Shown: piece after piece, positions 50,991 to 59,785 of the stretch
How the letters are laid out: each line of letters begins with the position of its first letter
How positions within the stretch are numbered: the stretch's first letter is position 1
NCBI GenBank assembly: GCA_029259935.1
Contig: JAJDEH010000109.1
Location: 1 to 64,000, forward strand
Length of the DNA stretch: 64,000 nucleotides
Direction of reading: 5' to 3'
Source of the DNA: Planctomycetota bacterium
GTDB lineage: Bacteria > Planctomycetota > Planctomycetia > Pirellulales > Pirellulaceae
The notes under the pieces: generated by a model
The model's input: only the letters and a program-made list of their open reading frames with translations
Told to the model about the DNA's origin: nothing
Database searches by the model: none
Position numbers and translations under genes: made by a program

Positions 50991-53507
50991 ATGCCATCAG
51001 CTTCACTCCTTCAACGTCTTATGTTTGTTATTGCAGTGTCCGCCGTGCCCCTATCGGCCGGATATGCCCAGGACTCGCCAAAGATGGTGGATCTCAGCGG
51101 ACAAGCGCTGGACAAAAACGAAAAGCCGGTGGCCGACGCCAATGTCTTGGTGATCTACAAAACCTGGCGCGGACGTTATCGGCAACAATCGCTCACCGCC
51201 AGGACCGACAAAGATGGAAAGTTCTCTTTCAGCGAGCTTTATCGAACGGGAGAACAGACGGCGTTTCTGGTGACCATCGTGAAGTCGGGCTTCGCACTCC
51301 AAAGCGAGTATGTGCTTAACAAGGCCGGTAAGAAGCTGCCGCCTTTCAACTTCAAGCTGACATCCGCCAAGCCAATGAAACTCCAACTGGTCGATGGATC
51401 GGGCGAGCCACTGGCCGGCGTGCCCGTGTCGCCCAAGGGACGGGAAACGCCTTCCGCGGACAGGCACTTTCTTTATCACCTTAGCGCGCCGGCCATCCAA
51501 GCCCGCACTGACGCGGATGGAAAAGTTGATCTGAGTTACTTCTTGCCCAACGATCAAGCCGCGATCCTGTTGTGGATCAACGGCAAGTCAACCGACCGCG
51601 ACTTCAGGGTCAAGGACGCCGCTGAACATCGCCTGGCGATCGAGGTGGAAAAACAAGAAGGCAAGGACTTGGCCGGAAACGTCGTGGACGATGGCGGCAA
51701 GGCAGTCGCCGGCGCGGATGTGCTGCTAATCTACAAAAGCTGGCCGGGCGGGCGGTATCAGCAGCAAGCCCTGAAGTCCAAAACCGACCAAGATGGCAAT
51801 TTCAAATTTGCGAACCTGTATCAAAGCGGAAAGCGTACCGCGTTTCTGGTCACGCTCTTGAAAGACGGGTATTCCCTGCAGAGCCAGTATGTGCCCAATC
51901 TTGAAGGTGACGATGTCGACTTTCAATTCAAGTTGGACAAGGCCGATCCACTTCGCGTGCAGCTTGTCGACAAAGATGGCAAGCCGCTGGCCAAGGCGGT
52001 CGTGATTCCCGTTCAAAGAAAGACCTTCACCGGCGACGAGTTCTTCATCTACAGCCAATCGGGGCCGGACATTGCGCGACGCGCCGACGCCGATGGAAAG
52101 ATTGATCTGAATTACTTTCGTCGTGGGGATTCGGCGAGCATCCTGGTGGTCCACGACGGAGTTCGATCGCCGGTATCCTTCCAGGTGGGCGATGACAAGC
52201 AACAAACCGTCAAGGTCACGGCCGCCAAACAAGCGGGCGATACCCCGCGCCGCTGGGTTCCCGAAGCGACCGAGGCCACGCCCGAGCAAGTTGCTTGGAT
52301 GGGCAAAGCCGCGATTCGGCTGCGATCGATCGATCCCGCGGACGAAGACTTCAGTGACCTTGCGCCGCTCAAAAAATTGATTGGCGACGCCCGGATCGTT
52401 CAGCTTGGAGAACAATCTCACGGCGACGGGACGTGCTTCGAGACCAAGACACGATTGATCAAGTTCCTACACCAAGAAATGGGCTTCGATGTCTTGGCCT
52501 TCGAAAGCGGGCTGTTCGATTGCCGCAAGGCGTGGCGCGCGTACCAGCAAGGCACGGATCCTCATCAGGCGGCGCGCCAAGGAATCTTCGGCATTTGGAC
52601 CGATAGCCGGCAAGTGCAGCCGCTAATAAAATATCTGGCGGCGCGGGCCGACTCCGAGCAACCACTGGAGCTGTGCGGCTTCGACTGCCAATTCACGGCG
52701 CAAGGTTCCCGCCAACATCTCGTCAAGGATTTGCAAGCGTTGATCGACGACTTGAAAATCACAACTCCGGCAGCCGAGGAAATACGACTGGTTTACCGGC
52801 AGTTGGGCCAGTTGCTGAAATACGAAAAGGAAATCGACGGCGAGTTGGAGACGTTTCTTGGCACCCTGAGCGCCCTGGAAGAGGCGTTATCCAAAACGAA
52901 AGGCTCGTCCAAGCAGCAGGCCACGGAAGTTCGTTTTTGGAAACAGAACCTCAGCAGTATCAAAGCTCATGCCAGCAACAAGTGGCACCGTACCAAACCC
53001 AACGTCAACGCCCGCGATGCCCAAATGGCCAAGAATTTGATCTGGCTCGCCAACGACCTGTACAAAGACCGCAAGATCATTGTCTGGGCGGCCAGTTTTC
53101 ACATCGCACGCAATCTGGCCGAAGTCGAAGTGCCCGACGGATCTCTTAGCTATAAGGAAACGACGCCGATGGGCCATCGTGTCGCCGAGCAACTTGGCGA
53201 TGCGGTCTTTACGGTTGGGTTCACCGCCTATGACGGGCGCGCCGGAGCCTATTTCCGCTTGCCATTTGAAATTGGCAAGGCACCGGAGGGAACTCTGGAG
53301 GGGATTTGCGACTCGGCCGGGCTGGTGAACGCGATCGTTCCGTTGCGCGATGTCGGTGGTGGTGGCGATTGGCTCAATGAGAAGCAATTCAGCCGACCGC
53401 TGGGATATAAGTGGATGAAGGCTCGCTGGCCTCGGCACTTCGACGCCATGGTGTTCAATCGCCAGATGCAACCGAGTTCTCGCAGCGCATCGCCGTCCGC
53501 ACGTTAG
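50991..53507 (+). CDS. Secreted erythromycin-esterase-type protein with two regulatory-like beta modules
   Basis: An 838-residue protein with a signal peptide (residues 1-26). Two copies of a two-part beta module follow, residues about 33-218 and 224-410, each with K-[ST]-W-x2-4-R-Y-x-Q-Q (residues 57-66 and 249-259) and similar to carboxypeptidase-regulatory-like folds. Residues about 435-825 match the erythromycin esterase family: LGEQSHGDGTCFE at residues 472-484 with Glu474 and His477, FDVLAFESGLFD and WAASFHIARN. In known EreA/EreB-like enzymes the last is W-x-H-N-x-H; here the first His is absent. The gene begins 14 bases after the membrane protein. A hydrolase for a lactone or ester is possible; macrolide resistance is not implied. 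Confidence 0.82.
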   Translation: MPSASLLQRLMFVIAVSAVPLSAGYAQDSPKMVDLSGQALDKNEKPVADANVLVIYKTWRGRYRQQSLTARTDKDGKFSFSELYRTGEQTAFLVTIVKSGFALQSEYVLNKAGKKLPPFNFKLTSAKPMKLQLVDGSGEPLAGVPVSPKGRETPSADRHFLYHLSAPAIQARTDADGKVDLSYFLPNDQAAILLWINGKSTDRDFRVKDAAEHRLAIEVEKQEGKDLAGNVVDDGGKAVAGADVLLIYKSWPGGRYQQQALKSKTDQDGNFKFANLYQSGKRTAFLVTLLKDGYSLQSQYVPNLEGDDVDFQFKLDKADPLRVQLVDKDGKPLAKAVVIPVQRKTFTGDEFFIYSQSGPDIARRADADGKIDLNYFRRGDSASILVVHDGVRSPVSFQVGDDKQQTVKVTAAKQAGDTPRRWVPEATEATPEQVAWMGKAAIRLRSIDPADEDFSDLAPLKKLIGDARIVQLGEQSHGDGTCFETKTRLIKFLHQEMGFDVLAFESGLFDCRKAWRAYQQGTDPHQAARQGIFGIWTDSRQVQPLIKYLAARADSEQPLELCGFDCQFTAQGSRQHLVKDLQALIDDLKITTPAAEEIRLVYRQLGQLLKYEKEIDGELETFLGTLSALEEALSKTKGSSKQQATEVRFWKQNLSSIKAHASNKWHRTKPNVNARDAQMAKNLIWLANDLYKDRKIIVWAASFHIARNLAEVEVPDGSLSYKETTPMGHRVAEQLGDAVFTVGFTAYDGRAGAYFRLPFEIGKAPEGTLEGICDSAGLVNAIVPLRDVGGGGDWLNEKQFSRPLGYKWMKARWPRHFDAMVFNRQMQPSSRSASPSAR

Positions 53508-53538
53508 CCGCAGCGCATCGGTGCCCGCGCACCTCTTT

Positions 53539-53559
53539 GTCCCCCTTGGCAAGGGGGAC
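53539..53559 (+). terminator. Strong hairpin after the esterase gene
   Basis: GTCCCCCTT-ggc-AAGGGGGAC, a 9-bp stem with a 3-base loop, 31 bases after the esterase stop. No U-run follows, so it may be a terminator assisted by Rho, or a REP-like unit. Confidence 0.45.
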
Positions 53560-53571
53560 CACAGTGGGTTC

Positions 53572-53591
53572 TTCATCATTCCGTGTTCGAT
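53572..53591 (-). repeat. 20-bp inverted repeat, right inner arm
   Basis: Reads as the reverse complement of 49195-49214 with 19 of 20 identical. Order with the 32-bp arm is mirror-symmetric to the left side. Confidence 0.75.
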
Positions 53592-53625
53592 CTTCCTTCG
53601 ATGCATACTGCGATTCCGCCGACGA

Positions 53626-53657
53626 CCCCCTCTAGCTCCCCCTTGAAAAAGGGGGAG
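53626..53657 (-). repeat. 32-bp inverted repeat, right arm, with hairpin
   Basis: Reverse complement of 49096-49127, all 32 bases identical. Between here and the argH promoter (53658-53882) I see no gene. Confidence 0.8.
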
Positions 53658-53882
53658 AACTGGTTTCATCCAGCGGCTGTAGTTCCCTTGGCAGCATGGC
53701 GGAGACCGGATTCCATCCGGCGGATACCCAACACCGATGGCTCTAGGCACGGGCTGCGCGATCCTTGTGCATGACATCTTGGGCCCGTCGAAGCGTTTCT
53801 TAATCGTTTACTTATAAGCATTTATCTATTTGTGCGGAAAAAGCGTGCGAATCCCATTATGCTCACCATTTAGGCACGTTCG

Positions 53883-53911
53883 TTGACAGTCCGACTCGCG
53901 GCTTCTAGTAT
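53883..53911 (+). promoter_or_regulatory. Strong sigma-70-like promoter of argH
   Basis: TTGACA (53883-53888), a 17-base spacer and TAGTAT (53906-53911). The start codon is 46 bases further on. This is the best -35/-10 match I found in the window. Confidence 0.7.
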
Positions 53912-53956
53912 GGATCTTCTGTCCTTTTACTCCCTGCTTCGTACCGTGAGACGAAT

Positions 53957-55378
53957 TTGCCCAGCCCCAGTCAATCGGGGATTTTTGACAAGGCGAAAGA
54001 CATCCGCCTGGAAAAATTCTCGGAGAGCGTCAGCTTCGATCAACGGCTCTACTCGCAAGACATTTCGGGTTCGATCGCTCATGCGCAAATGCTTGCGGCT
54101 CAGGGAATTATATCGAATTCTGAATTTGAGCGAATCGAAACGGCGCTCCTCGAAATACGCGACGAAATCGAAGCGGGGCAAATGGAGTTCGTGGATGGGC
54201 TGGAAGACATCCACATGCATATCGAACAGGCACTTATCGATCGCTTGGGGGATGTCGGACGTAAGCTACATACGGCACGCAGCCGCAACGATCAGGTTTC
54301 CACGGACATACGGTTGTGGGTTCGTGACGCGATCGACGAACTGGACGGGCTGTTGATTGGGATACAGCGGGCGTTCGTGGGCCGCTGTGACCGGGATATG
54401 TCGGTCATCCTGCCCGCCTACACGCACACCCATCGGGCTCAGCCGGTATTGGCTCCTCACTATTGGTTGGCTTATTGCGAGAAATTCGAGCGTGATCGCG
54501 CCAGACTTGCCGATTGCCGACGGCGCGTCAATGTTTGTCCACTGGGCACGGCGGCGCTGGCCGGCACATCGCTGCCGATCGATCGCGAGCTGGTCGCCCG
54601 AAAGCTGGAATTCGAGTCGGTGGCGGCGAACAGCCTGGATGCCTCCAGCGACCGCGACTTCGTGTTGGAAACCGCCTTCGCCCTGACCACCATCGCGCTG
54701 CATTTAAGCACCTGGGCGGAAGAATGGATCTTGTGGTCGACAGCCGAGTTTGATTGCTTGCAACTGCCTCAAGAGTTTTGTACTGGTTCGTCGATCATGC
54801 CGCAAAAGATCAATCCGGACATTTTGGAGCTGACACGCGGCAAGACGGGCCGTGTCGTCGGAAACCTGCAGGCGCTAATCGTGCTGATGAAGGGCTTGCC
54901 GACCGCCTACAATCGTGATTTTCAAGAAGATAAGCCCGCCTTGTTCGATTCGGTGGACACCATCAAAGCGTGTTTGGAGATTGCCGCGCCGCTGGTCGCC
55001 GGCACCGAACTGAAGGTCGAATCGATCGCCCAACGTTTGGACCGGGGCTATCTCGACGCGACTACGCTCATGGAACACCTGATCGGCCGCGGTATCCCGC
55101 AGCGGAAGGCTCACCATTGCGTGGGAAGCCTGGTACGAACCGCCATGAATCGAAACGTCCGATTGGCGGATCTTTCCTTGGAAGATTTTCAGCAAGCCGA
55201 CCCCACGCTGGATGCCAGCGTCTATAACGTCCTGGGCGTGGAAAATGCCGTCAACGCCTTTGTCAGTTACGGCTCGACCGCTCCTAGCGAAGTGGCCAGG
55301 CAGGTCCAGCAATGGAAAGCACGACTGTGCGACAACAATGGAAATGATGCGTCATCAACCAACCAACCAACGGCCTAA
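53957..55378 (+). CDS. argH: Argininosuccinate lyase
   Basis: A 473-residue cytoplasmic enzyme, near the family's usual 460-470. It cleaves argininosuccinate to arginine and fumarate, the last step of arginine synthesis. Seen motifs: TARSRNDQVSTDIRLW (residues 107-120), YTHTHRAQP (155-163) with the catalytic-His region, and GSSIMPQKINPD (277-288), the fumarase/aspartase superfamily loop with the catalytic Ser. The start is TTG 53957, since the frame has no upstream ATG and the N-terminus MPSPSQSGIFDKAKDIRLEK fits the family. The downstream HEAT protein gene begins 17 bases after the stop. Confidence 0.95.
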   Translation: MPSPSQSGIFDKAKDIRLEKFSESVSFDQRLYSQDISGSIAHAQMLAAQGIISNSEFERIETALLEIRDEIEAGQMEFVDGLEDIHMHIEQALIDRLGDVGRKLHTARSRNDQVSTDIRLWVRDAIDELDGLLIGIQRAFVGRCDRDMSVILPAYTHTHRAQPVLAPHYWLAYCEKFERDRARLADCRRRVNVCPLGTAALAGTSLPIDRELVARKLEFESVAANSLDASSDRDFVLETAFALTTIALHLSTWAEEWILWSTAEFDCLQLPQEFCTGSSIMPQKINPDILELTRGKTGRVVGNLQALIVLMKGLPTAYNRDFQEDKPALFDSVDTIKACLEIAAPLVAGTELKVESIAQRLDRGYLDATTLMEHLIGRGIPQRKAHHCVGSLVRTAMNRNVRLADLSLEDFQQADPTLDASVYNVLGVENAVNAFVSYGSTAPSEVARQVQQWKARLCDNNGNDASSTNQPTA

Positions 55379-55395
55379 AGACGACGAGTCACTCA

Positions 55396-57717
55396 ATGAT
55401 GAATTCACCGCCACGAGGATGCCGAATTCCAGCGGTTCACTTTTTCGCGCTGATTGCCGTCCTGGCATTGGCAGGGATGAGTCTTGCGCAAGACGATCCC
55501 TTTGGCACGGCAGGTGATGATCCTTTTGGCACCGGCGCGACGACAAAACCGACTGGCCGACGCCCGCGGGGAGCTAAGGCGGCCCCCGTCGAGAAGGATC
55601 CGGTGGTGCTGGCGCTGCGTGAATCGAATCCCACGACCCCCGTTGAATTGACCCGCGCTCTACGAGCGATGATGGATTATGGGCGAGCGGATGAAGCCCA
55701 AAGCTACCTCACGCGATTGATTGGCGCGGCCGCCGCGGCGGACGACAAAGTGGCCATTCGCAAAGAATTTGGCTCGGCGTTTTTTATTCGTCTATCACGA
55801 TTCGAACCTCTCGCGCCGGAAGGCATTCCGTTTGCGAGGGCCGTCATGGCGGCCGGTGATAAGGCGGCCCGAGATCCGGCGCGGCTTGCCAAGTTGATTG
55901 GAGATCTAAGCAACGCATCTCCGGGCATTCGCGTGGCGGCTCTGGATGGCCTCACGGACGGCGGAGTCGACAGCGTCAAGACGCTGATTCAGGCCTTGGC
56001 CGATTCCTCGCGTGCGTCGCAGCACGCGCGAATTCGTGGTGCCTTGGCCCACATGGGAATCATCGCCATCGAGCCCATGATTGGCGTCTTGGAAGCGCCT
56101 CACGAAGATCTAGTGATCCAAGCCATGAAGGTGCTGGGAAGGTTGGAGGCAAGCCGCGCGGTCCTTTACTTGGTCCGCCCCTATGCGGACGAGGCGAGCA
56201 GCGAACCGTTGCGACAGGCGGCCGGCGAGGCGCTGATGCGAATCGTGGACGTGACGCCGTCGAACGCGGAAGTGCAAGAGTTCTTGCGGCGCCGAGCGAA
56301 ACTTTACAATAGCGGGACACTCCCATTGCAACCCGGGCTAGACGGCACCGTGGAACTTTGGTCTTGGGACGAAGGCCAAAAGACGAGCCTTCCGCGACGG
56401 TATCCTGCCGAAGTTTCATCTTACATCGTGGCCTCGAAAGTCGCTGGCGATCTGTACGCGTTGTCTCCCAATGACCAAAGTGCCCTTCACATTTATTTGT
56501 CATCGCTGCTGGAAGCGGCCAAGCTGAGCAACGGATTGGGACAGTCTCTTCCAGAGCCTTTCTTAAAGTCGTTCCAGGCGAATCTTCAAGATGTCGAAGA
56601 TGTCTTGAAAAAGGCGATGAAGGACAACCATCCCGCGGCGGCCATCGGTGCCGCCGAAGTACTCGGTTTTGCCGGCGACTCGTCAATGCTCTACTCTGGC
56701 GATGGCCGCCCGCGCGTGTTGGCCTCGGCGTTACGAAATGGCGATCGCCGGTTAAGATTCGCGGCCGCCAACGCGATCCTGCGAATCAATCCCGATCGGC
56801 CCTATCCAGGCTCCAGCCACTTGCTCGAAGTGCTGGCCTATCTGGTCCGCTCGGCGGGTCAGCGGCGAGTGCTGATTGGGCATCCGGTGACGTTGGATGC
56901 ACGGTCGTTAGTCGGCTTGCTGGCCACGGTTGGAATTGGCGCGGAGACCGCCCCGACGGGCCGAACCTTTTTCGAATTGGCCGTGGCTGATTCCGACTAC
57001 GAGTATCTCATGCTGAGCGACTCGCTCGATCGTCCGAATTTCAAGGAGACATTTCAACAATTGCGACGCGACCCCCGTACCGCCAAGATTCCCGTCGCCT
57101 TGTTTGCGCGGTCGGAGAACTATGAGCGGCTGAAAGACTTCGCGCGCGACTATGAATTGGTGGAGGTTTTCCCTTGGCCATATGACGCGGCCGCCCTGTC
57201 TTTTGTGACTCGCCAAATGGCCGCGTTATCGGGCAGAAACTACATTTCGACCAACGAGCGATTGAACCAGGCGGTTGTGGCCATGGATGGATTGGTCCGC
57301 ATTGCCAAACAACCGCGGCGCTATTCGTTCTATGACTTATTGCGGCACGAGCGGTCCATCGTTCAGGCGTCCATTTCGCCGGTCGTCGCGGACAAGGCAA
57401 GGTTCGTCCTGGGACAAATCGGATCGCCCCAAAGCCAACGAACCTTGGTTGAGTTGGCCAGCGACCAACTGCAACCGCTGGCCCAGCGGCAAATGGCGGC
57501 CAGTTCGTTTGCCCAGGCCGTGCAAGCCCGTGGCGTCTTGCTGACCAGTGAAGAAATCCTGCGGCAGTACGACCGCTACAACGACAGCGAACGTTTGGAC
57601 GGCGGCACTCAAGCCGTGCTGGCGTCTCTGCTGGACACGATCGAAGCGAAGCGAAACCAACAGGACGAGATTCGGAAACGAGAAGTCAAGTCGCGTCGCG
57701 GTCCCTCCTCGCGGTAA
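55396..57717 (+). CDS. Secreted HEAT-repeat protein with a receiver-like domain
   Basis: A 773-residue protein with a signal peptide (hydrophobic residues 14-30, AQDD after it) and a low-complexity DDPFGT duplication. HEAT-like helical repeats cover about residues 60-490 (SPGIRVAALDGLTDGGVDSV, IEPMIGVLEAPHEDLVIQAM). Residues about 490-610 resemble a response-regulator receiver: RRVLIGHPVTLDARSLVGLL, YEYLMLSDSL, FQQLRRDPRTAKIPVALFAR. The rest is helical. The secreted location is unusual for a receiver. ATG 55396 and ATG 55399 are both possible starts. The sigma-54 activator gene follows 49 bases later. Confidence 0.7.
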   Translation: MMNSPPRGCRIPAVHFFALIAVLALAGMSLAQDDPFGTAGDDPFGTGATTKPTGRRPRGAKAAPVEKDPVVLALRESNPTTPVELTRALRAMMDYGRADEAQSYLTRLIGAAAAADDKVAIRKEFGSAFFIRLSRFEPLAPEGIPFARAVMAAGDKAARDPARLAKLIGDLSNASPGIRVAALDGLTDGGVDSVKTLIQALADSSRASQHARIRGALAHMGIIAIEPMIGVLEAPHEDLVIQAMKVLGRLEASRAVLYLVRPYADEASSEPLRQAAGEALMRIVDVTPSNAEVQEFLRRRAKLYNSGTLPLQPGLDGTVELWSWDEGQKTSLPRRYPAEVSSYIVASKVAGDLYALSPNDQSALHIYLSSLLEAAKLSNGLGQSLPEPFLKSFQANLQDVEDVLKKAMKDNHPAAAIGAAEVLGFAGDSSMLYSGDGRPRVLASALRNGDRRLRFAAANAILRINPDRPYPGSSHLLEVLAYLVRSAGQRRVLIGHPVTLDARSLVGLLATVGIGAETAPTGRTFFELAVADSDYEYLMLSDSLDRPNFKETFQQLRRDPRTAKIPVALFARSENYERLKDFARDYELVEVFPWPYDAAALSFVTRQMAALSGRNYISTNERLNQAVVAMDGLVRIAKQPRRYSFYDLLRHERSIVQASISPVVADKARFVLGQIGSPQSQRTLVELASDQLQPLAQRQMAASSFAQAVQARGVLLTSEEILRQYDRYNDSERLDGGTQAVLASLLDTIEAKRNQQDEIRKREVKSRRGPSSR

Positions 57718-57765
57718 CCCCGCGGGCCGGATCCACGGCGCCGACCATCTGGTTAACAGCGTGCT

Positions 57766-58815
57766 ATGGCGGCATTCATCAACGACATGACGGAGAGCGG
57801 TCCGCCGATTCCGGGCATTATTGGCTCGGGTCCGGCGATGGAAACCGTTTACGCGATCACCAGGCGAGTTGCCCGTAGCAACGCCTCGGTATTGTTGTTG
57901 GGCGAGACCGGCACCGGCAAGGAATTGATCGCCACCGCGCTGCACCGATTGAGCAACCGCAACACGGGACCGCTGGTTAAAGTGAATTGCGGGGCGCTGA
58001 GCGAGAATTTACTGGAAAGTGAACTCTTTGGCCACGTTCGCGGTTCATTTACCGGCGCGGTGAACAACCGAACCGGCCGATTCGAAGCGGCGCATAGCGG
58101 CACCATCTTTCTGGATGAAATCAACTCGACTTCGCTGTTGCTGCAGGTCAAGTTGTTGCGGGTTTTGCAAGAGCGAGAATTTGAACGGGTTGGCGACACC
58201 CAAACGGTTCGCGTGGATGTGCGCGTTGTGGCCGCCAGCAACAAGGACTTGCTCGAGCAAGTCGAGGCGGAGAAGTTCCGCGAGGATTTGTATTGGCGGC
58301 TGAACGTCGTGCCCATCTATCTTCCGCCGCTACGAAAGCGCCGCGAAGACATTCCGGAATTGGTCGCCCATTTTCTCAACATGTATAGCGAAGCGAACGA
58401 TCGTTACGTGGTCCATATCCAGCACGAAGCACTCACGGCGATGCAGAATTATCACTGGCCGGGAAACGTACGCGAACTTCAGAACTATGTCGAACGGGCG
58501 GTGGTCATGGCCGAGGGCGACGAATTGACGCTGGAACTGCTGCCCGAGGTGGTGCGGGGCGAACAAGCGCCCCGGAAGATGGGCGTGCGCGGCGTCGACA
58601 TCGACTCGCTCACTCACGAGCTGGTCCAACGTGGGATCGACTCGTCGGACAACGGCGATGAAGGAGTTCATGCCAGAATCGTTAGCCGGGTCGAACGCGA
58701 AACGATCGCGCAAGTGATGCGGTCTTGCGATAACGTGCAAACCAAAGCGGCGACCAAACTGGGTATCAACCGGAATACGCTTCACAAGAAGCTTAAAGAA
58801 TATCAATTGGACTAA
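57766..58815 (+). CDS. Sigma-54-dependent transcriptional activator without N-terminal sensor
   Basis: A 349-residue protein. Residues about 15-245 are the AAA+ domain: Walker A GETGTGKE at 46-53, GSFTGA at 93-98 in place of the usual GAFTGA loop that contacts sigma-54, Walker B FLDEI at 115-119, REDLYWRLNVVPIYLPPLR with arginine-finger region, HWPGNVRELQNYVERAV. A Fis-type helix-turn-helix ends it (TKAATKLGINRNTLHKKLKEY). There is no N-terminal receiver, GAF or PAS domain, so activity may be set by expression or a partner such as the preceding protein. The targets are unknown. Confidence 0.92.
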   Translation: MAAFINDMTESGPPIPGIIGSGPAMETVYAITRRVARSNASVLLLGETGTGKELIATALHRLSNRNTGPLVKVNCGALSENLLESELFGHVRGSFTGAVNNRTGRFEAAHSGTIFLDEINSTSLLLQVKLLRVLQEREFERVGDTQTVRVDVRVVAASNKDLLEQVEAEKFREDLYWRLNVVPIYLPPLRKRREDIPELVAHFLNMYSEANDRYVVHIQHEALTAMQNYHWPGNVRELQNYVERAVVMAEGDELTLELLPEVVRGEQAPRKMGVRGVDIDSLTHELVQRGIDSSDNGDEGVHARIVSRVERETIAQVMRSCDNVQTKAATKLGINRNTLHKKLKEYQLD

Positions 58816-58820
58816 GTCGC

Positions 58821-58837
58821 TGATCGCTCCGCGATCA
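58821..58837 (+). terminator. Hairpin after the sigma-54 activator gene
   Basis: TGATCGC-tcc-GCGATCA, a perfect 7-bp stem, 5 bases after the stop. No U-tract. The loop core CGCTCCGCG also occurs in the 23-bp repeats at 10621 and 26660, so it may be a related palindromic unit rather than a true terminator. Confidence 0.35.
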
Positions 58838-58915
58838 TGGCGGTCTCATTCACGGTGGTTGCGTTTTGTTCGCGGACCGAACAACAACGCATACATCAGC
58901 ATTAAGGTCGGAAGA

Positions 58916-59785
58916 ATGCTCGAAGACATTTCGAGTTATTGTTTCTTTTACAGTTACGCGGCGACGCTTCTGTTGGAAGTCTCGCGGCTGTTCTTCCGCG
59001 CGCCGGTTCGGATGGCGGTCATCATCACGTTCGCCGCCGCGGGGCTGTTTGCTCATTCGGTCTACTGGTGGATCCACGTCCGCGCTGAACTGGCGACCGG
59101 CGTACCGCTGTCAAGTTGGTACGACTGGTGTTTGATCGTCGCCTGGGGACTGATCGTGGTCTATTTAGCCCGAGTTATTTCTCAGCCTCGAACAGCATTG
59201 GGCCTCTTCCTATTACCGCTGGTTCTGGCGCTGATCGGCGTTGCCGAGTTGGTTAGCAAAGTGCCGGGCTTTTCGCAGGACCAGGCCCAGTCGGTGTGGC
59301 GGTCCATCCACGGCCTGGCGTTGCTGCTGGGAACGCTGATTGTCTTTTTGGGCTTCGTGGCGGGCATGATGTATTTGGTGCAATCCTATCGTCTAAAACA
59401 CAAGCTGCCGCCGCGCGCCGGCCTGCGGCTGCCCAGTCTGGAACTGCTACAAAAGCAAGGCGAATGGGCGCTCGTTGCGTCGTCCGTGCTGCTGGCGGTC
59501 GGTCTGGCTTCCGGCGTCGTCCTCAACCTGATCAAGTCGGGCGTCGTCTCCTGGACCGACCCCGTCGTGTGGACGTCGGGAGTCTTGTTTCTCTGGCTGG
59601 CCACCGCGGTGACGTTCAACCTGATTTACAAGCCGGCGCGGCGCGGACGAAAGGTCGCCTATTTAGTCGTGGCCAGTTTTGCGTTTCTGGTCTTTGAATT
59701 GGGCATCGCCATATTCTACGCCCAGCACCCCACGACACTCCCCGGCGGGCGCAGTGCCGCCACGCAGCAGGGAGGTGAACGATGA
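58916..59785 (+). CDS. Cytochrome c assembly (CcsA/HemX-like) membrane protein
   Basis: A 289-residue integral membrane protein with about eight helices. SLELLQKQGEWALVASSVLL and DPVVWTSGVLFLWLATAVTF near the end, and the WxWD-like region around SVYWWIHVRAELA, resemble HemX/CcsA-type cytochrome c assembly proteins, usually coded next to hemA. CcsA/HemX proteins handle haem at the membrane or control HemA levels. It overlaps hemA by 4 bases (ATGA) and is therefore translationally coupled. ATG 58916, preceded by GGTCGGAAGA, is chosen over 58859. Confidence 0.78.
   Translation: MLEDISSYCFFYSYAATLLLEVSRLFFRAPVRMAVIITFAAAGLFAHSVYWWIHVRAELATGVPLSSWYDWCLIVAWGLIVVYLARVISQPRTALGLFLLPLVLALIGVAELVSKVPGFSQDQAQSVWRSIHGLALLLGTLIVFLGFVAGMMYLVQSYRLKHKLPPRAGLRLPSLELLQKQGEWALVASSVLLAVGLASGVVLNLIKSGVVSWTDPVVWTSGVLFLWLATAVTFNLIYKPARRGRKVAYLVVASFAFLVFELGIAIFYAQHPTTLPGGRSAATQQGGER

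Noticed and set aside
53539..53657. A transposable element terminus with target site duplication
   Set aside because: No transposase and no convincing short direct duplication is found at the outer edges of the 32-bp arms; the repeats are reported instead.
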